24,371 bases of DNA, taken from a virus. This document shows positions 15,030-22,460 of the stretch, one piece after another. The stretch covers positions 1 to 24,371 of IMG/VR virus record IMGVR_UViG_3300018082_000028; one strand, 5' to 3'. The first letter of the stretch is position 1. The number at the start of each line of letters is the position of its first letter. Below the pieces are notes generated by a model. It was not told where the DNA came from. It ran no database searches and was given only the letters and a program-made list of their open reading frames with translations. The translations under genes and the position numbers were made by a program.

Positions 15030-15111
15030 ACTTGGCTCCTTTTCTTAAGTTATCTTTTGCCCAAAGCGGTTGAAGATTTGTATAATGAAAACACTCTCGT
15101 TTGAAAGGCAT
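15004..15111 (-). pseudogene. Relic of an HNH endonuclease C-terminus
   Basis: Read on the - strand from an ATG at 15111, this gives 35 residues: MPFKRECFHYTNLQPLWAK and then DNLRKGAKY. The part ECFHYTNLQPL...NLRKGAK (15031-15096) matches the end of the intact HNH endonuclease at 16536-17087 (CFHYTNLQPLFATENFKKGAR) at 15 of 21 positions. The His-Val-Asp-His part of the nuclease is missing, so this cannot be an active enzyme. The last part runs into the 184-aa gene in another frame. It is best read as the remnant left after deletion of an HNH gene, kept because it carries the next gene's ribosome binding site. Confidence 0.7.
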
Positions 15112-15117
15112 ACCTAT

Positions 15118-15288
15118 CTATATTACTCCTTCGTGCGGATATATTTTATCAATTTCGACCGGCTTGATATCCGCACAAAATACGTCACTGTTTTGGCTAG
15201 CGACTTCGGCTAGTTCTAGTGATGAAAAAATTCCATACACTACGTCCAGGTCATCTCGTTCGGTTCTAATTAACAAAAAGACTTTCAT
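15118..15288 (-). CDS. Small conserved-looking phage protein, 56 aa
   Basis: The ATG at 15288 overlaps the TGA of the 87-aa gene (ATGA, 15285-15288). The product starts MKVFLLIRTERDDLDVVYG, continues IFSSLELAEVASQ, and ends with a strand-rich DVFCADIKPVEIDKIYPHEGVI. The layout, beta strand, acidic loop, strand, then a (V/I)FSSLExAE helix, is typical of a widespread group of short phage and bacterial proteins (DUF7336-like) of unknown function. The assignment is by pattern only. It lies inside the virion gene block but looks like a small regulatory or accessory protein rather than a structural one. Confidence 0.6.
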   Translation of the reverse strand: MKVFLLIRTERDDLDVVYGIFSSLELAEVASQNSDVFCADIKPVEIDKIYPHEGVI

Positions 15289-15548
15289 AGCACCACAAGC
15301 TGTGTTTGCACGGACCAGACGCGCTTATCAAATGCCTCAGTCTCTTCAGACAAGTAGCTTTCGGCGATGCTGTAATCTGTAACGCCACTGGCAGCGCGTG
15401 CGCGAAAAATAATCCGCTGATTCGCCGCGTCGATGTCAACGAGCCGAAGCTCCGAAGTTCGTAACAAAATAAGATTTGGCGCACGACCCACTGTAATGAA
15501 TTGTTTCATGTTTTTAATTGATATTGTTTTACCGGCATGTTCATTCAA
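15285..15548 (-). CDS. Hypothetical protein, 87 aa (or 74 aa from an inner start)
   Basis: Two starts are possible: ATG at 15548 (MNEHAGKTISIKNMKQF) and ATG at 15509 (MKQFITVGRAPNLILL). Neither has a clear Shine-Dalgarno sequence. The core is strand-rich: ITVGRAPNLILLRTSELRLVDIDAANQRIIFRARAA, ending in a helical SYLSEETEAFDKRVW and a hydrophobic QTQLVVL. The stop overlaps the 56-aa gene start. A short hairpin (15556-15568) lies between it and the 315-aa gene upstream. No known family. It may be a small beta-rich virion component such as a head or tail decoration, but that is a guess. Confidence 0.6.
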   Translation of the reverse strand: MNEHAGKTISIKNMKQFITVGRAPNLILLRTSELRLVDIDAANQRIIFRARAASGVTDYSIAESYLSEETEAFDKRVWSVQTQLVVL

Positions 15549-15578
15549 GACTAACGCCGTATCGGCGATTTGTCAAAG

Positions 15579-16526
15579 CTATGTGTAGTTATACCAGTCA
15601 TTCACGTCCGCCCGCGTTGTCGCGGCATTTTTCCACGATTGTTGAATCGCCGGGAGTGCTGACCCCGCGACACGAAATGCCCCGCCTACACCTTGCCCCA
15701 ATGCTAACGCCTGGGCTTCTCCCGCTCTCGCTCCAATATCTGCTTGCTGCTGCGCAAGTTGGTTGGTCGCTCCTACTCGTGCTAGCCAGAGTTGTGCGAT
15801 ATCCGTGCCGCCAAGCCCCGCCTGCGGCATCATTGCGTTAGATTGTGTAAGCGCCGACTGAAGCGCTTGCTGTTTTGCAAGCTGTTGCGCCTGCAAGTTT
15901 GGAAAGAGATTTCCGAGAATTCCGGCTCGACTTTGTTCGAGTTGCTGTGCGGCTCCCGACAAAGCGGCTGCGCGTTGTTGCCGCTCCGCCTGAAGCTGTA
16001 ATCCGCGCTCGCCAATCATTCGCGCGGCTTCTACCCGTTGTCCGCCCGCTCTTGAGCCTGTGGCTCCGGCGCGCGTAAGGCCCGCAGTGACTAACTCCGC
16101 TTGCAAATCCTTCGGCAATGATGCACCTGCGTCTAGTTCGCCAAGTGCCGCGTCGATGAGACGCTGCTTAAGTTCGCCCGATACATTCGCACCCATCGCT
16201 TCCGCTTGAGCTTGCTTGGCGACAACGTCACCCGCCGCACTCGGTCCGAAAAGTTCGTCAATACTTTTTTCTATTCCCTCTTCTGCCTTATACCGGGAAC
16301 GAAGAAGCGCGGGGTCGGTTTGCGCCTGGAGCGCAAGACGATTTCTTGCTTTGTCGATATCTGCCGCAGTCGCTTGCGCGCCGATTTTCTCCGGCGCAAG
16401 TTCGTCGTAAACAAACTTACGCTGCTTTTCGAGCGCCTTGATTTGCATGTCGGCGGCTTCTTTCATCGCCGCAGCCGTAATGGCCGCAGAAGCCACTTGC
16501 CCGATTCCTGAAAATATATCTGACAT
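15579..16526 (-). CDS. Internal virion protein, gp14-like by position, 315 aa
   Basis: The ATG at 16526 follows the HNH gene stop by nine bases, with a GGGGGA sequence about 12 bases upstream. The N-terminus (MSDIFSGIGQVASAAITAAAMKEAA) is mildly hydrophobic and Ala/Gly-rich, as in many internal virion proteins. Residues about 25-215 are Ala/Gln/Glu-rich and look helical, including an EKQRKFVYDELAPEKIG segment, and the C-terminal third is rich in Gln/Ala/Gly (NQLAQQQADIGARAGEAQALALGQG). The place after the GNAT-like gene and before the 554/1939-aa genes corresponds to T7 gp14, which forms part of the ejection conduit. No enzymatic motif. The role is inferred from gene order and composition. 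Confidence 0.68.
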   Translation of the reverse strand: MSDIFSGIGQVASAAITAAAMKEAADMQIKALEKQRKFVYDELAPEKIGAQATAADIDKARNRLALQAQTDPALLRSRYKAEEGIEKSIDELFGPSAAGDVVAKQAQAEAMGANVSGELKQRLIDAALGELDAGASLPKDLQAELVTAGLTRAGATGSRAGGQRVEAARMIGERGLQLQAERQQRAAALSGAAQQLEQSRAGILGNLFPNLQAQQLAKQQALQSALTQSNAMMPQAGLGGTDIAQLWLARVGATNQLAQQQADIGARAGEAQALALGQGVGGAFRVAGSALPAIQQSWKNAATTRADVNDWYNYT

Positions 16527-16535
16527 ATGGCTATT

Positions 16536-17087
16536 CTATCCCCCGCTCCACCTGGCACCTTTTTTAAAATTCTCTGTAGCGAACAGAGGTTGAAGGTTCG
16601 TATAATGAAAACATTGTTTCTGATGCTCTGAGTTTGAAAAATCAAAGCTCGCGCAGGGGCGAACGTGGTCAACATGCCAAATCGCACCGTAATTTCCCCA
16701 TGACATTCCGGGGCGAAATTGTTTTTCTAAGTAAACTCGAAGTTCTGGTAAAGGAATTCCTACAAGCTCTTTGGTGTGCCCGACTTTTATCTTTCCCTTC
16801 AATGCGTCAGATAGCCGTGTTCCTAAAATCTTCCTAAGCTTTTGTTCTGGAGTCTGAAACTTATAGGATTTTTTCCTTTGCTCGCGCCGCTTTTCTGGAC
16901 TCCGACTCGGCCAATCTTTCTTCGCCGGGTTATTTTTTCGCCATTCTTTTGCGCGTTTTAAAACACGTTCCCGGAACGCTTTGTCAACGCTATATCGTTG
17001 GCGCTCGTGCTCCCGCAAGGCATCATGATTAACCATCCGATAGGCGGCCTGATACCGGGCTTGATATTCTTTAGGGCTACAAGTCAA
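16536..17087 (-). CDS. HNH endonuclease (WHxDHxxP type)
   Basis: The product is 183 residues from a TTG start at 17087 that overlaps the upstream GNAT gene by 11 bases. No clear Shine-Dalgarno sequence, so the start is tentative. The N-terminal half is very basic and helical (about 35-85). The nuclease lies at about 133-180: IWHVDHVRPCASFDF (H138, D140, H141), then CFHYTNLQPLFA (N164) and NFKKGAR. This is a common free-standing phage HNH family, which nicks or cuts DNA and spreads by homing. It separates the GNAT-like gene from the 315-aa virion gene, an insertion site typical of such selfish genes. A relic of a close relative lies at 15004-15111. Confidence 0.85.
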   Translation of the reverse strand: MTCSPKEYQARYQAAYRMVNHDALREHERQRYSVDKAFRERVLKRAKEWRKNNPAKKDWPSRSPEKRREQRKKSYKFQTPEQKLRKILGTRLSDALKGKIKVGHTKELVGIPLPELRVYLEKQFRPGMSWGNYGAIWHVDHVRPCASFDFSNSEHQKQCFHYTNLQPLFATENFKKGARWSGG

Positions 17088-17505
17088 GAGTAAAAACAGT
17101 TTCAGATTTTTTATAGCCCCGTTCAGAATAGATTCGCCCCGTTTTTTCGGGGTTTAGGGATTCATACGCGGCTATGGAAATTTTCTCACATCCTGCAAGT
17201 TTTGCCTCGCGCTCACAAACATCAAGTAATTCTCTCGGACGCCCTGAACCGCGAAGACGAGCTTCCGAAAACCAAAAGGATATGTAAGCGCGCAGGCGTC
17301 CGCTAAAAATATGCGGATGAATCAACATCCCTATGACGCAGCCTTCATCAGCCCAAGTTCGTGCTAAACCTAGCTCCATCCATTTTTGCCATTGGACAAA
17401 TAGATATTTTGAATTACCGTCGGTTCTGCCAGCCTCTCGCTCTACGTGCCGGAAAATCGGCTCTAACCCTTCGTGGAACTCATGGGGTTGAAGCTCGCGT
17501 GTCAT
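17077..17505 (-). CDS. GNAT-fold acetyltransferase-like protein, gp13-like by position
   Basis: The product is 142 residues. The N-terminal half (about 1-65) has a helix with EGLEPIFRHVEREAG and a strand with CVIGMLIHPHIF. Then a strand YISFWFSEARL leads into R-x-x-G-x-G (R83, G86, G88), the acetyl-CoA pyrophosphate loop pattern of GNAT enzymes. After it come a helix RELLDVCEREAKLAGC and the typical end ISIAAYESLNPEKTGRIYSERGYKKSETVF. T7 gp13, which is made between the nozzle and gp14, is described as related to GNAT folds. Here the gene also lies between the nozzle/fibre genes and the gp14-like gene. It could be an active acetyltransferase or a structural derivative. There is no strong ribosome binding site. 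Confidence 0.72.
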   Translation of the reverse strand: MTRELQPHEFHEGLEPIFRHVEREAGRTDGNSKYLFVQWQKWMELGLARTWADEGCVIGMLIHPHIFSGRLRAYISFWFSEARLRGSGRPRELLDVCEREAKLAGCEKISIAAYESLNPEKTGRIYSERGYKKSETVFTLDL

Positions 17506-17538
17506 CTACTATATAGTGCGGGTTTTAGCACGCTTTGG

Positions 17539-18342
17539 CTAGGTTTTTACGAGCGTCCAAAGCGCGACAGTAGGTGGATATACTGGAGACGGGCCAGTTC
17601 CGGGCGTTTCCACGGTGTCGGTCTCGCCAAATGTCTCAAAAGCCGCCCTTACCGGCACGTTGGTATCTACCGTGAGCACGGTTTCCGGAGTTGCGCCCGA
17701 ATCTTTTGCCGCACCTACAATATAGCGTCCGCGAAGGGTCTGGTTCGTCGCTCCAAAAGCGACCCACCCAGGGTTGCGCAGCAGTGCTTCTGTCAATGTA
17801 GACCAAGCTACGAATTTTATGTCGCCGATAACGCCCGCTACCGTGCGCCAGCCTCCTCGCTCCCACCAAATCTCGACTGAAATATCTATATCGTAAAAAC
17901 GCTGGAGTTCTACCGGCTGCGAAGGCCGCGAAGCGGTCGGCCCCGCAAGAGGTATGCCGACGAAGGTAATCCATTCCGCTCCGTTGAAGCGCAGCCAGCT
18001 TATCGGGTTTCCCGACGAATCGACGCGCAGCCAAACCGGCGGGTCCGTGGTTGCCGGAGTCGTGCTGCTGGTTTGAAACCAGAGTTTTTCGCTGTCTTCG
18101 ATATTTATCGGGATATAGCGTTTGGTCGCTTCATCGAAAATATACCAACGGTCGCCATTCTTCAGCCAAGGCCCAACATTGCTCGACGGCTCTGCATCAG
18201 AAACTACAATAAAGCTCACGCCCGATGCAGAAACTATTTTGAGCCTTTCCACCACGGCCTGCCGAAATTGGTTGGGGGTTCCTCTGAAGGTTTCCGGTAT
18301 GGGGGCCGACTGAATTATTAGACCGGTTTCTGACAAGGGCAT
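17539..18342 (-). CDS. Tail fibre/collar-like protein, 267 aa
   Basis: The ATG at 18342 has AAGGA five bases upstream. The protein is rich in Trp, Pro, Gly and Thr, with short beta-type modules: GPWLKNGDRWYIFDEATKRYIPI (about 57-80), VWLRVDSSGNPISWLRFNGAEW (about 103-124) and a third at 155-175. Residues 188-210 (LRNPGWVAFGATNQTLRGRYIVG) resemble the tail-collar pattern in which a Trp-x-x-C/F-x-G segment is followed by LRGRF-x-x-G. The C-terminus is Pro/Thr-rich. Such proteins form trimeric fibres or collars at the tail tip. It follows an HNH gene and precedes the GNAT-like gene. Function by motif likeness; host receptor unknown. Confidence 0.62.
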   Translation of the reverse strand: MPLSETGLIIQSAPIPETFRGTPNQFRQAVVERLKIVSASGVSFIVVSDAEPSSNVGPWLKNGDRWYIFDEATKRYIPINIEDSEKLWFQTSSTTPATTDPPVWLRVDSSGNPISWLRFNGAEWITFVGIPLAGPTASRPSQPVELQRFYDIDISVEIWWERGGWRTVAGVIGDIKFVAWSTLTEALLRNPGWVAFGATNQTLRGRYIVGAAKDSGATPETVLTVDTNVPVRAAFETFGETDTVETPGTGPSPVYPPTVALWTLVKT

Positions 18343-18351
18343 GTTGATTCC

Positions 18352-18867
18352 TTAATAGTGTCTGACGTCTTGTAGTTTATGAGGGGCATACTGCGTCAGT
18401 AGTTCTTCTGCCCACTTAACTAAATCTTCCACGGATTGTTTCGGCCCGTGCCCGCCCGTTCGTAGCTCTAAATTTTCTGGTCGGTTGTCACCTTTGACAC
18501 CGTTTTTGTGATGCACGGTTTCGGACGCAAGCAACGAACGGCCCAGAATCTTTTCCATTACTCGCCGGTGTTCGCGTTGCTTTTCCGGGCCTATGTGAAC
18601 GTATCCCTGCCCGTCCACCGTGCGACCGCCTTTCCAGGCATAGTGGGCGACACCCCGGCAAATATTTTCTTTTCGCAGACAGCCACAGCTTCTCGTGTGT
18701 CCATTAGTGAGTTGCGACCCCCTAACGCTTCTAGCAGTCCCGCCGCAATCGCAACTGCAAACCCACATAGAACAGGTGCTTCCATCAGGAAAGCTTTTAT
18801 TAGGTAGCCTCGCGGCAACCGTCAGTTTTTCAAAACGCATCCCCAGTTTGATTTTTGTTCGGCGCAT
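18352..18867 (-). CDS. HNH endonuclease with N-terminal zinc-ribbon-like part
   Basis: The product is 171 residues from an ATG at 18867. Residues 30-64 hold a cysteine cluster (VCSCDCGG with C37, C39 and C41, then SCGCL with C61 and C63), a pattern common in front of HNH domains for zinc and DNA binding. Residues 97-140 form the nuclease: REHRRVMEKILGR (H100), TVHHKNGVKGDNRPENLEL (H119, H120, N122, N128, N132). The family is a frequent free-standing homing-type endonuclease in phages. It is inserted between the 525-aa and 267-aa virion genes, with 15 and 9 bp gaps. Only a short AGG lies before the start. It is of a different subfamily from the one at 16536-17087. Confidence 0.85.
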   Translation of the reverse strand: MRRTKIKLGMRFEKLTVAARLPNKSFPDGSTCSMWVCSCDCGGTARSVRGSQLTNGHTRSCGCLRKENICRGVAHYAWKGGRTVDGQGYVHIGPEKQREHRRVMEKILGRSLLASETVHHKNGVKGDNRPENLELRTGGHGPKQSVEDLVKWAEELLTQYAPHKLQDVRHY

Positions 18868-18882
18868 ACCTAAAGGCTACCA

Positions 18883-20460
18883 TCAATACGCCTCAATTAC
18901 AAGGCACTCAGGGCCGACCGAGCAGCCCGAATCACGATAGTAAACTCCTACCGGAGTATTGCCAACTCCTTTGAATCCTACCCAGGGCGCCGTAAAAAAC
19001 GGTGCGATGGTTTTTCCCACTTCCAAAAACACACGCCAACCGCAACCGGTCCCGCTACTGGGGTGTGAAGTAAAGTGGTCCACGCGGGCAAAAGTAAGTT
19101 CCTGGCCGTTAAACGAAAAAGCGGTCGGATTGTTCTCTTGCCAGAAATAAGTAAATGGCGGAGAAATTTCTCTAGCCGGAAAAGTTCCACTCCACGGCGT
19201 TGAAGCACTCGGAACAAAATCCGGGCATTGGTCGAAATCCGCCGCGTCAAAGTCTTTTATACGAATTTGCGTAGGCAATTCAGGATATATCTTTGTTCTA
19301 TACAAAGAAAACGTGGGGTCGGAACCGCCGCCGGGATAGTCAGCGCCAGTGCCTAAACCATCGAACTGAAGCGAAACCTGACCTTCCTGGCCTGCTTTCG
19401 TTAAAGATTTACCTATCGGCACGCAAGCTTCAACTCCGGCTATGGCCGGGTCATTACAATCCCCATTTTGGTCCCAATATTGAGCGCTGCCGGTAGGGAA
19501 AAGAACTTTGTATTGCTGAATGCGAAAGTCGCCGGGGTCGGGGTTTCCGTCAAACTTATAAGCACCGCCGTCGTAAGTCGCTTTGTAATCACCAAGCGGA
19601 AAGGTCCCCCAAGGACTCGTTACCAGGCCAGATGGACCGGAGGCAATAGTCTTTGTTCCCAGAAACACATTTTCCGGCGTGCCCAAATCACAGGGCGTGT
19701 CCGTCCCGGTTTCGGGGGGACAGCCTTCTTTAATCGTAACGGTAGCCACATCGGGAAACCCAACCGCATAATGAACAGTCGGCTGAAGAGAGACAATCAC
19801 AGTTTCATCTGATTCAACAGTTTCGTCGAAACGGCCTTCGACATACATGAAAACTTCGGCCACACTATCGGGCATGAAAATTTCCCAAACATTGCCGCCG
19901 ACATTATTCAAAGTTGTCGTAGCAGTCAGGCTGTAATCGTCTGACGCTCCGAACGTGGCTGTTCCTGAAAGGACAAATCGAGCAAAAAAGTTTCCAGCCA
20001 GCGGGCCGTTGCGGATAAAACGAAAAGCGCCCGGTTCATCATCGACTTCATAAGTCTCCGGCACGTCGGCCACGACAGTCATAGTCGGCGCTGGACCGGC
20101 ACCGGGTGCAGACGTATTAATCGGGTCGGAAAGTTCCGATTCGCCTTCGCGCGTAATGACCGTAATTGAGTAAACCCCGTCCGGCACATCGAAAAAATTG
20201 TCTGATATACATTCGCCGATTAACGTCCACTCAGTTCCAATTAACTGATATACGTTGTAACAAAGTCCCCCGTCAACTGTGCCCCAGACGAGCCGAAAAC
20301 CGGTGCCTGTGGTTTGCACAAACAGCCCAGTGACTTTGAAGCGAGGGTGCGCCGAAAGAGCGATTGAGGGCTCTCCTGTGCCGGTGAAGTCTCCATCGCA
20401 GACCGGGGGCGCTACATAATGTAGCGGAAGGCGCCTTAGAAAAAGATATTCCGTCTTCAC
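18883..20460 (-). CDS. Tail/adhesion protein with FN3- and Calx-beta-like domains, 525 aa
   Basis: The GTG start at 20460 overlaps the TGA of the nozzle gene (GTGA, 20457-20460) and has AAGGA at normal spacing. Residues about 53-115 look like a fibronectin type III module (FRLVWGTVDGGLCYNVYQL, ending VYSITVITREGESELS). Residues about 127-248 resemble a Calx-beta module (TYEVDDEPGAFRFIRNGPL, then SDETVIVSLQPTVHY and VATVTIKEG). The C-terminal half (270-525) is beta-rich and has many Cys (in GCPPETG, TPCDLG, DCNDPA, DQCPDF, GCGW, GCSVGPECL), and I do not recognise it. Such Ig-like and Calx-beta modules decorate virions and aid binding to cell surfaces or polysaccharides. The neighbouring nozzle gene supports a tail location. 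No peptidase or glycanase motif seen. Confidence 0.68.
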   Translation of the reverse strand: MKTEYLFLRRLPLHYVAPPVCDGDFTGTGEPSIALSAHPRFKVTGLFVQTTGTGFRLVWGTVDGGLCYNVYQLIGTEWTLIGECISDNFFDVPDGVYSITVITREGESELSDPINTSAPGAGPAPTMTVVADVPETYEVDDEPGAFRFIRNGPLAGNFFARFVLSGTATFGASDDYSLTATTTLNNVGGNVWEIFMPDSVAEVFMYVEGRFDETVESDETVIVSLQPTVHYAVGFPDVATVTIKEGCPPETGTDTPCDLGTPENVFLGTKTIASGPSGLVTSPWGTFPLGDYKATYDGGAYKFDGNPDPGDFRIQQYKVLFPTGSAQYWDQNGDCNDPAIAGVEACVPIGKSLTKAGQEGQVSLQFDGLGTGADYPGGGSDPTFSLYRTKIYPELPTQIRIKDFDAADFDQCPDFVPSASTPWSGTFPAREISPPFTYFWQENNPTAFSFNGQELTFARVDHFTSHPSSGTGCGWRVFLEVGKTIAPFFTAPWVGFKGVGNTPVGVYYRDSGCSVGPECLVIEAY

Positions 20461-22460
20461 TCTTTTCCTTCACTGAAGGTCGGAGTCAATTTTCCAGCGA
20501 GAAAAACTCCTGCCTGATAGGTCGCAATCCGAGTTGCAAGCCTATCGGCGGCTTCCTGGCTCACTACTGATTCTCCGTAGCCGACTCCGACTTCTGAAAA
20601 CCCGTCTTGACTTACTACAACAGTTTTGTTGCTCTCAAAAAAAGGAATCGGGGCAGCCGTTAATTCGGCGGTAACTTCGGCCAAGGTTTCGCCTTGCGCA
20701 CCAAAGCCATCAAAACGAAGTGCATTGATTTTATTTTCATCAACACACGCATCAGAGTCCCCGGATTGGTTTTCAGTCAGCGGCTGCGCCCATGCCCGGA
20801 TATATCGAATAGTAACCGGTCCGTGCCCAACAATGGTAAGTTGAAAACTCTCATCTCGGTCTTCATTGACCTCCCGCTCGATGGGACACGACATAGTGTC
20901 TTCAAAATCATGTCGAACGTCTTCCGTCCTTAAGGTTCGTGATTGTGGTTTAAACGCAAACAAAAGGGAACTCTCTGTGAGTTCTGTAGCCGAGTCAATC
21001 GAACCGCGTTGTGCCTTAATTCGCTTGGTCAAAATCCTCTTGTTCGCGCCCCGCATTCCCCCCGCGTAAAACACGGCGATATCAAGTTCTTCCTCTATGG
21101 CAGTGATTCCAACATCCGCATAAACCATCATTGCGTCGGTATGCGGTATCTTTAGTCTTTCTGGAGACGTTGCGCCAAAATATCCGCGCGTGCTCACCAT
21201 CCACGTAATCGGGCACTCGTTATCAAGACGTTCTTCAAGAAAACATTTCCACAACCTATTTTCGCCGTCTTCATCAAAACTCACATGAAAAATCTGTTCA
21301 GTTCCCGCAACGATTCCGTAAGCCCATTCCACCGGGCGGCTGCCTGTCCAATACCCGCACCAACTCGGCCCAGAAGATTCTCCACTCAATGTTTCAAAAC
21401 CTGCGTCATTGAGCGCCCAGGTATGGCGGTTAAATAAATCTTCAGCAGGCAGACTCATTACAATGAATCGGTCGAAAGCTCCGCCAGCGGCTAAACTCAA
21501 ATCCGAATGCAAAATTCGTTTGGAGATTTGCATCTCAGAATCTCGCAGTGGTAGCCGTGCGCTGTGTTTAGATTGTAGTGCCGCATCCCACGTCACAACT
21601 CCTGACGCAGATGAAACCCACGCAAGTTGACCAAAATGTGCCACGAGTGACCGCTGAGACGCACATCCAGTTTTGAAAATCTCGCGACTAAAGTTTTCCG
21701 TGTCGCTCCACAAAGCCCGATTGCGAATGCTTGATAACAGGATATGTGTCGTTCGCTCCGTAAAAACCAAAAGCTGGGGTATGTCGATGCTTTCAGGTGT
21801 CGGTGACATGGCTGTTACTTCGCCCGGAAAAGAAAAAGCGGCGGCTCCAACCAAATAAATTTGTTCTCTGAAGCTAAACGGGTTGAGGTAGTCTGAGGCG
21901 AAAACCAACGTGCCAACTGCAATCCAGAGACGTTCGCCAGACCACGCCATCGCACTCCCGGCAGGAGTCTCATAGGAAAAATCCCTGATATGGCCGGAGT
22001 TGCTGCCGTCGTAGAACCCTGGCGCAGTGCTTCCGCCGTCTTGGATTATCAACACGTTTTTCGGTTCGATGATTTCGATTGCTGAATCAAAAGAGGTATC
22101 TAACCGCCGAGCGCCTTGCTCGGTGTTCGCCCAGAACATCTGCTTAGCGTGCGGTGAAAAAAGAAGATTTGTGATTAGCCGAAATTCTTTGAACGGATAA
22201 TCAGCAACGTAAATTTTTCCGTCAACCGCTACGACGAATTGTTCGAGACCGAGCTTTGGGCGAAAAATCGTGCAACCCTGAAGCTTGCCGTGCGGGAGTT
22301 GGACAAGGCATCGCATACCGGGGCGACACGAAATAACGCCGCCTATATTGAAAGTGTTCATGCTTTCAAAATAGTAACCCAAAGGCAATTGCCCTGGGTC
22401 AGTGTCACTTTTTGCGCCACGGAAGAAAGTCTCGTCTATGTCGAGAAATCGGTCGGCCAT
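20457..22460 (-). CDS. Tail nozzle protein (T7 gp12-like), 667 aa
   Basis: The start (complement of 22458-22460) directly abuts the 226-aa gene stop at 22461. The N-terminus is diagnostic in style: FFRGAKSDTDPGQLPLGYY, then MNTFNIGGVISCRPGM (about residues 13-50), matching the pattern of phage nozzle/tail tubular B proteins in which a GG-x-x-x-x-x-D-P-x-x-L-P motif is followed by N-x-x-x-x-x-G-x-x-x-x-RPG. The rest reads as repeated beta segments (VVAVDGKIYVADYPF, MAWSGERLWIAVGTLVF, LAWVSSASGVVTWDA), as expected for its beta-propeller. In T7-like virions it forms the tube tip below gp11. The length is close to gp12-type proteins. The C-terminal part (about 560-667) looks like a separate small domain. 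Its place before the ejection genes agrees with the T7 order. Confidence 0.75.
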   Translation of the reverse strand: MADRFLDIDETFFRGAKSDTDPGQLPLGYYFESMNTFNIGGVISCRPGMRCLVQLPHGKLQGCTIFRPKLGLEQFVVAVDGKIYVADYPFKEFRLITNLLFSPHAKQMFWANTEQGARRLDTSFDSAIEIIEPKNVLIIQDGGSTAPGFYDGSNSGHIRDFSYETPAGSAMAWSGERLWIAVGTLVFASDYLNPFSFREQIYLVGAAAFSFPGEVTAMSPTPESIDIPQLLVFTERTTHILLSSIRNRALWSDTENFSREIFKTGCASQRSLVAHFGQLAWVSSASGVVTWDAALQSKHSARLPLRDSEMQISKRILHSDLSLAAGGAFDRFIVMSLPAEDLFNRHTWALNDAGFETLSGESSGPSWCGYWTGSRPVEWAYGIVAGTEQIFHVSFDEDGENRLWKCFLEERLDNECPITWMVSTRGYFGATSPERLKIPHTDAMMVYADVGITAIEEELDIAVFYAGGMRGANKRILTKRIKAQRGSIDSATELTESSLLFAFKPQSRTLRTEDVRHDFEDTMSCPIEREVNEDRDESFQLTIVGHGPVTIRYIRAWAQPLTENQSGDSDACVDENKINALRFDGFGAQGETLAEVTAELTAAPIPFFESNKTVVVSQDGFSEVGVGYGESVVSQEAADRLATRIATYQAGVFLAGKLTPTFSEGKE

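Noticed and set aside
15078-15090. TATAATG sequences at about 15081 and 16600 that resemble -10 promoter elements
   Set aside because: Both are the complement of the codons for HYTN in the HNH enzyme and its relic, so they are explained by shared coding sequence. They point away from the genes they would need to serve.
15549-15580. Possible promoter (TTGACA on the - strand) and hairpin CGCCG-TAT-CGGCG before the 87-aa gene
   Set aside because: The -10 half at the right spacing is poor, and the hairpin has no T-run, so neither a promoter nor a terminator can be supported.
17508-17517. 10-base palindrome ACTATATAGT just upstream of the GNAT-like gene
   Set aside because: It is short, AT-rich and occurs once. 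Nothing else supports an operator or promoter there.
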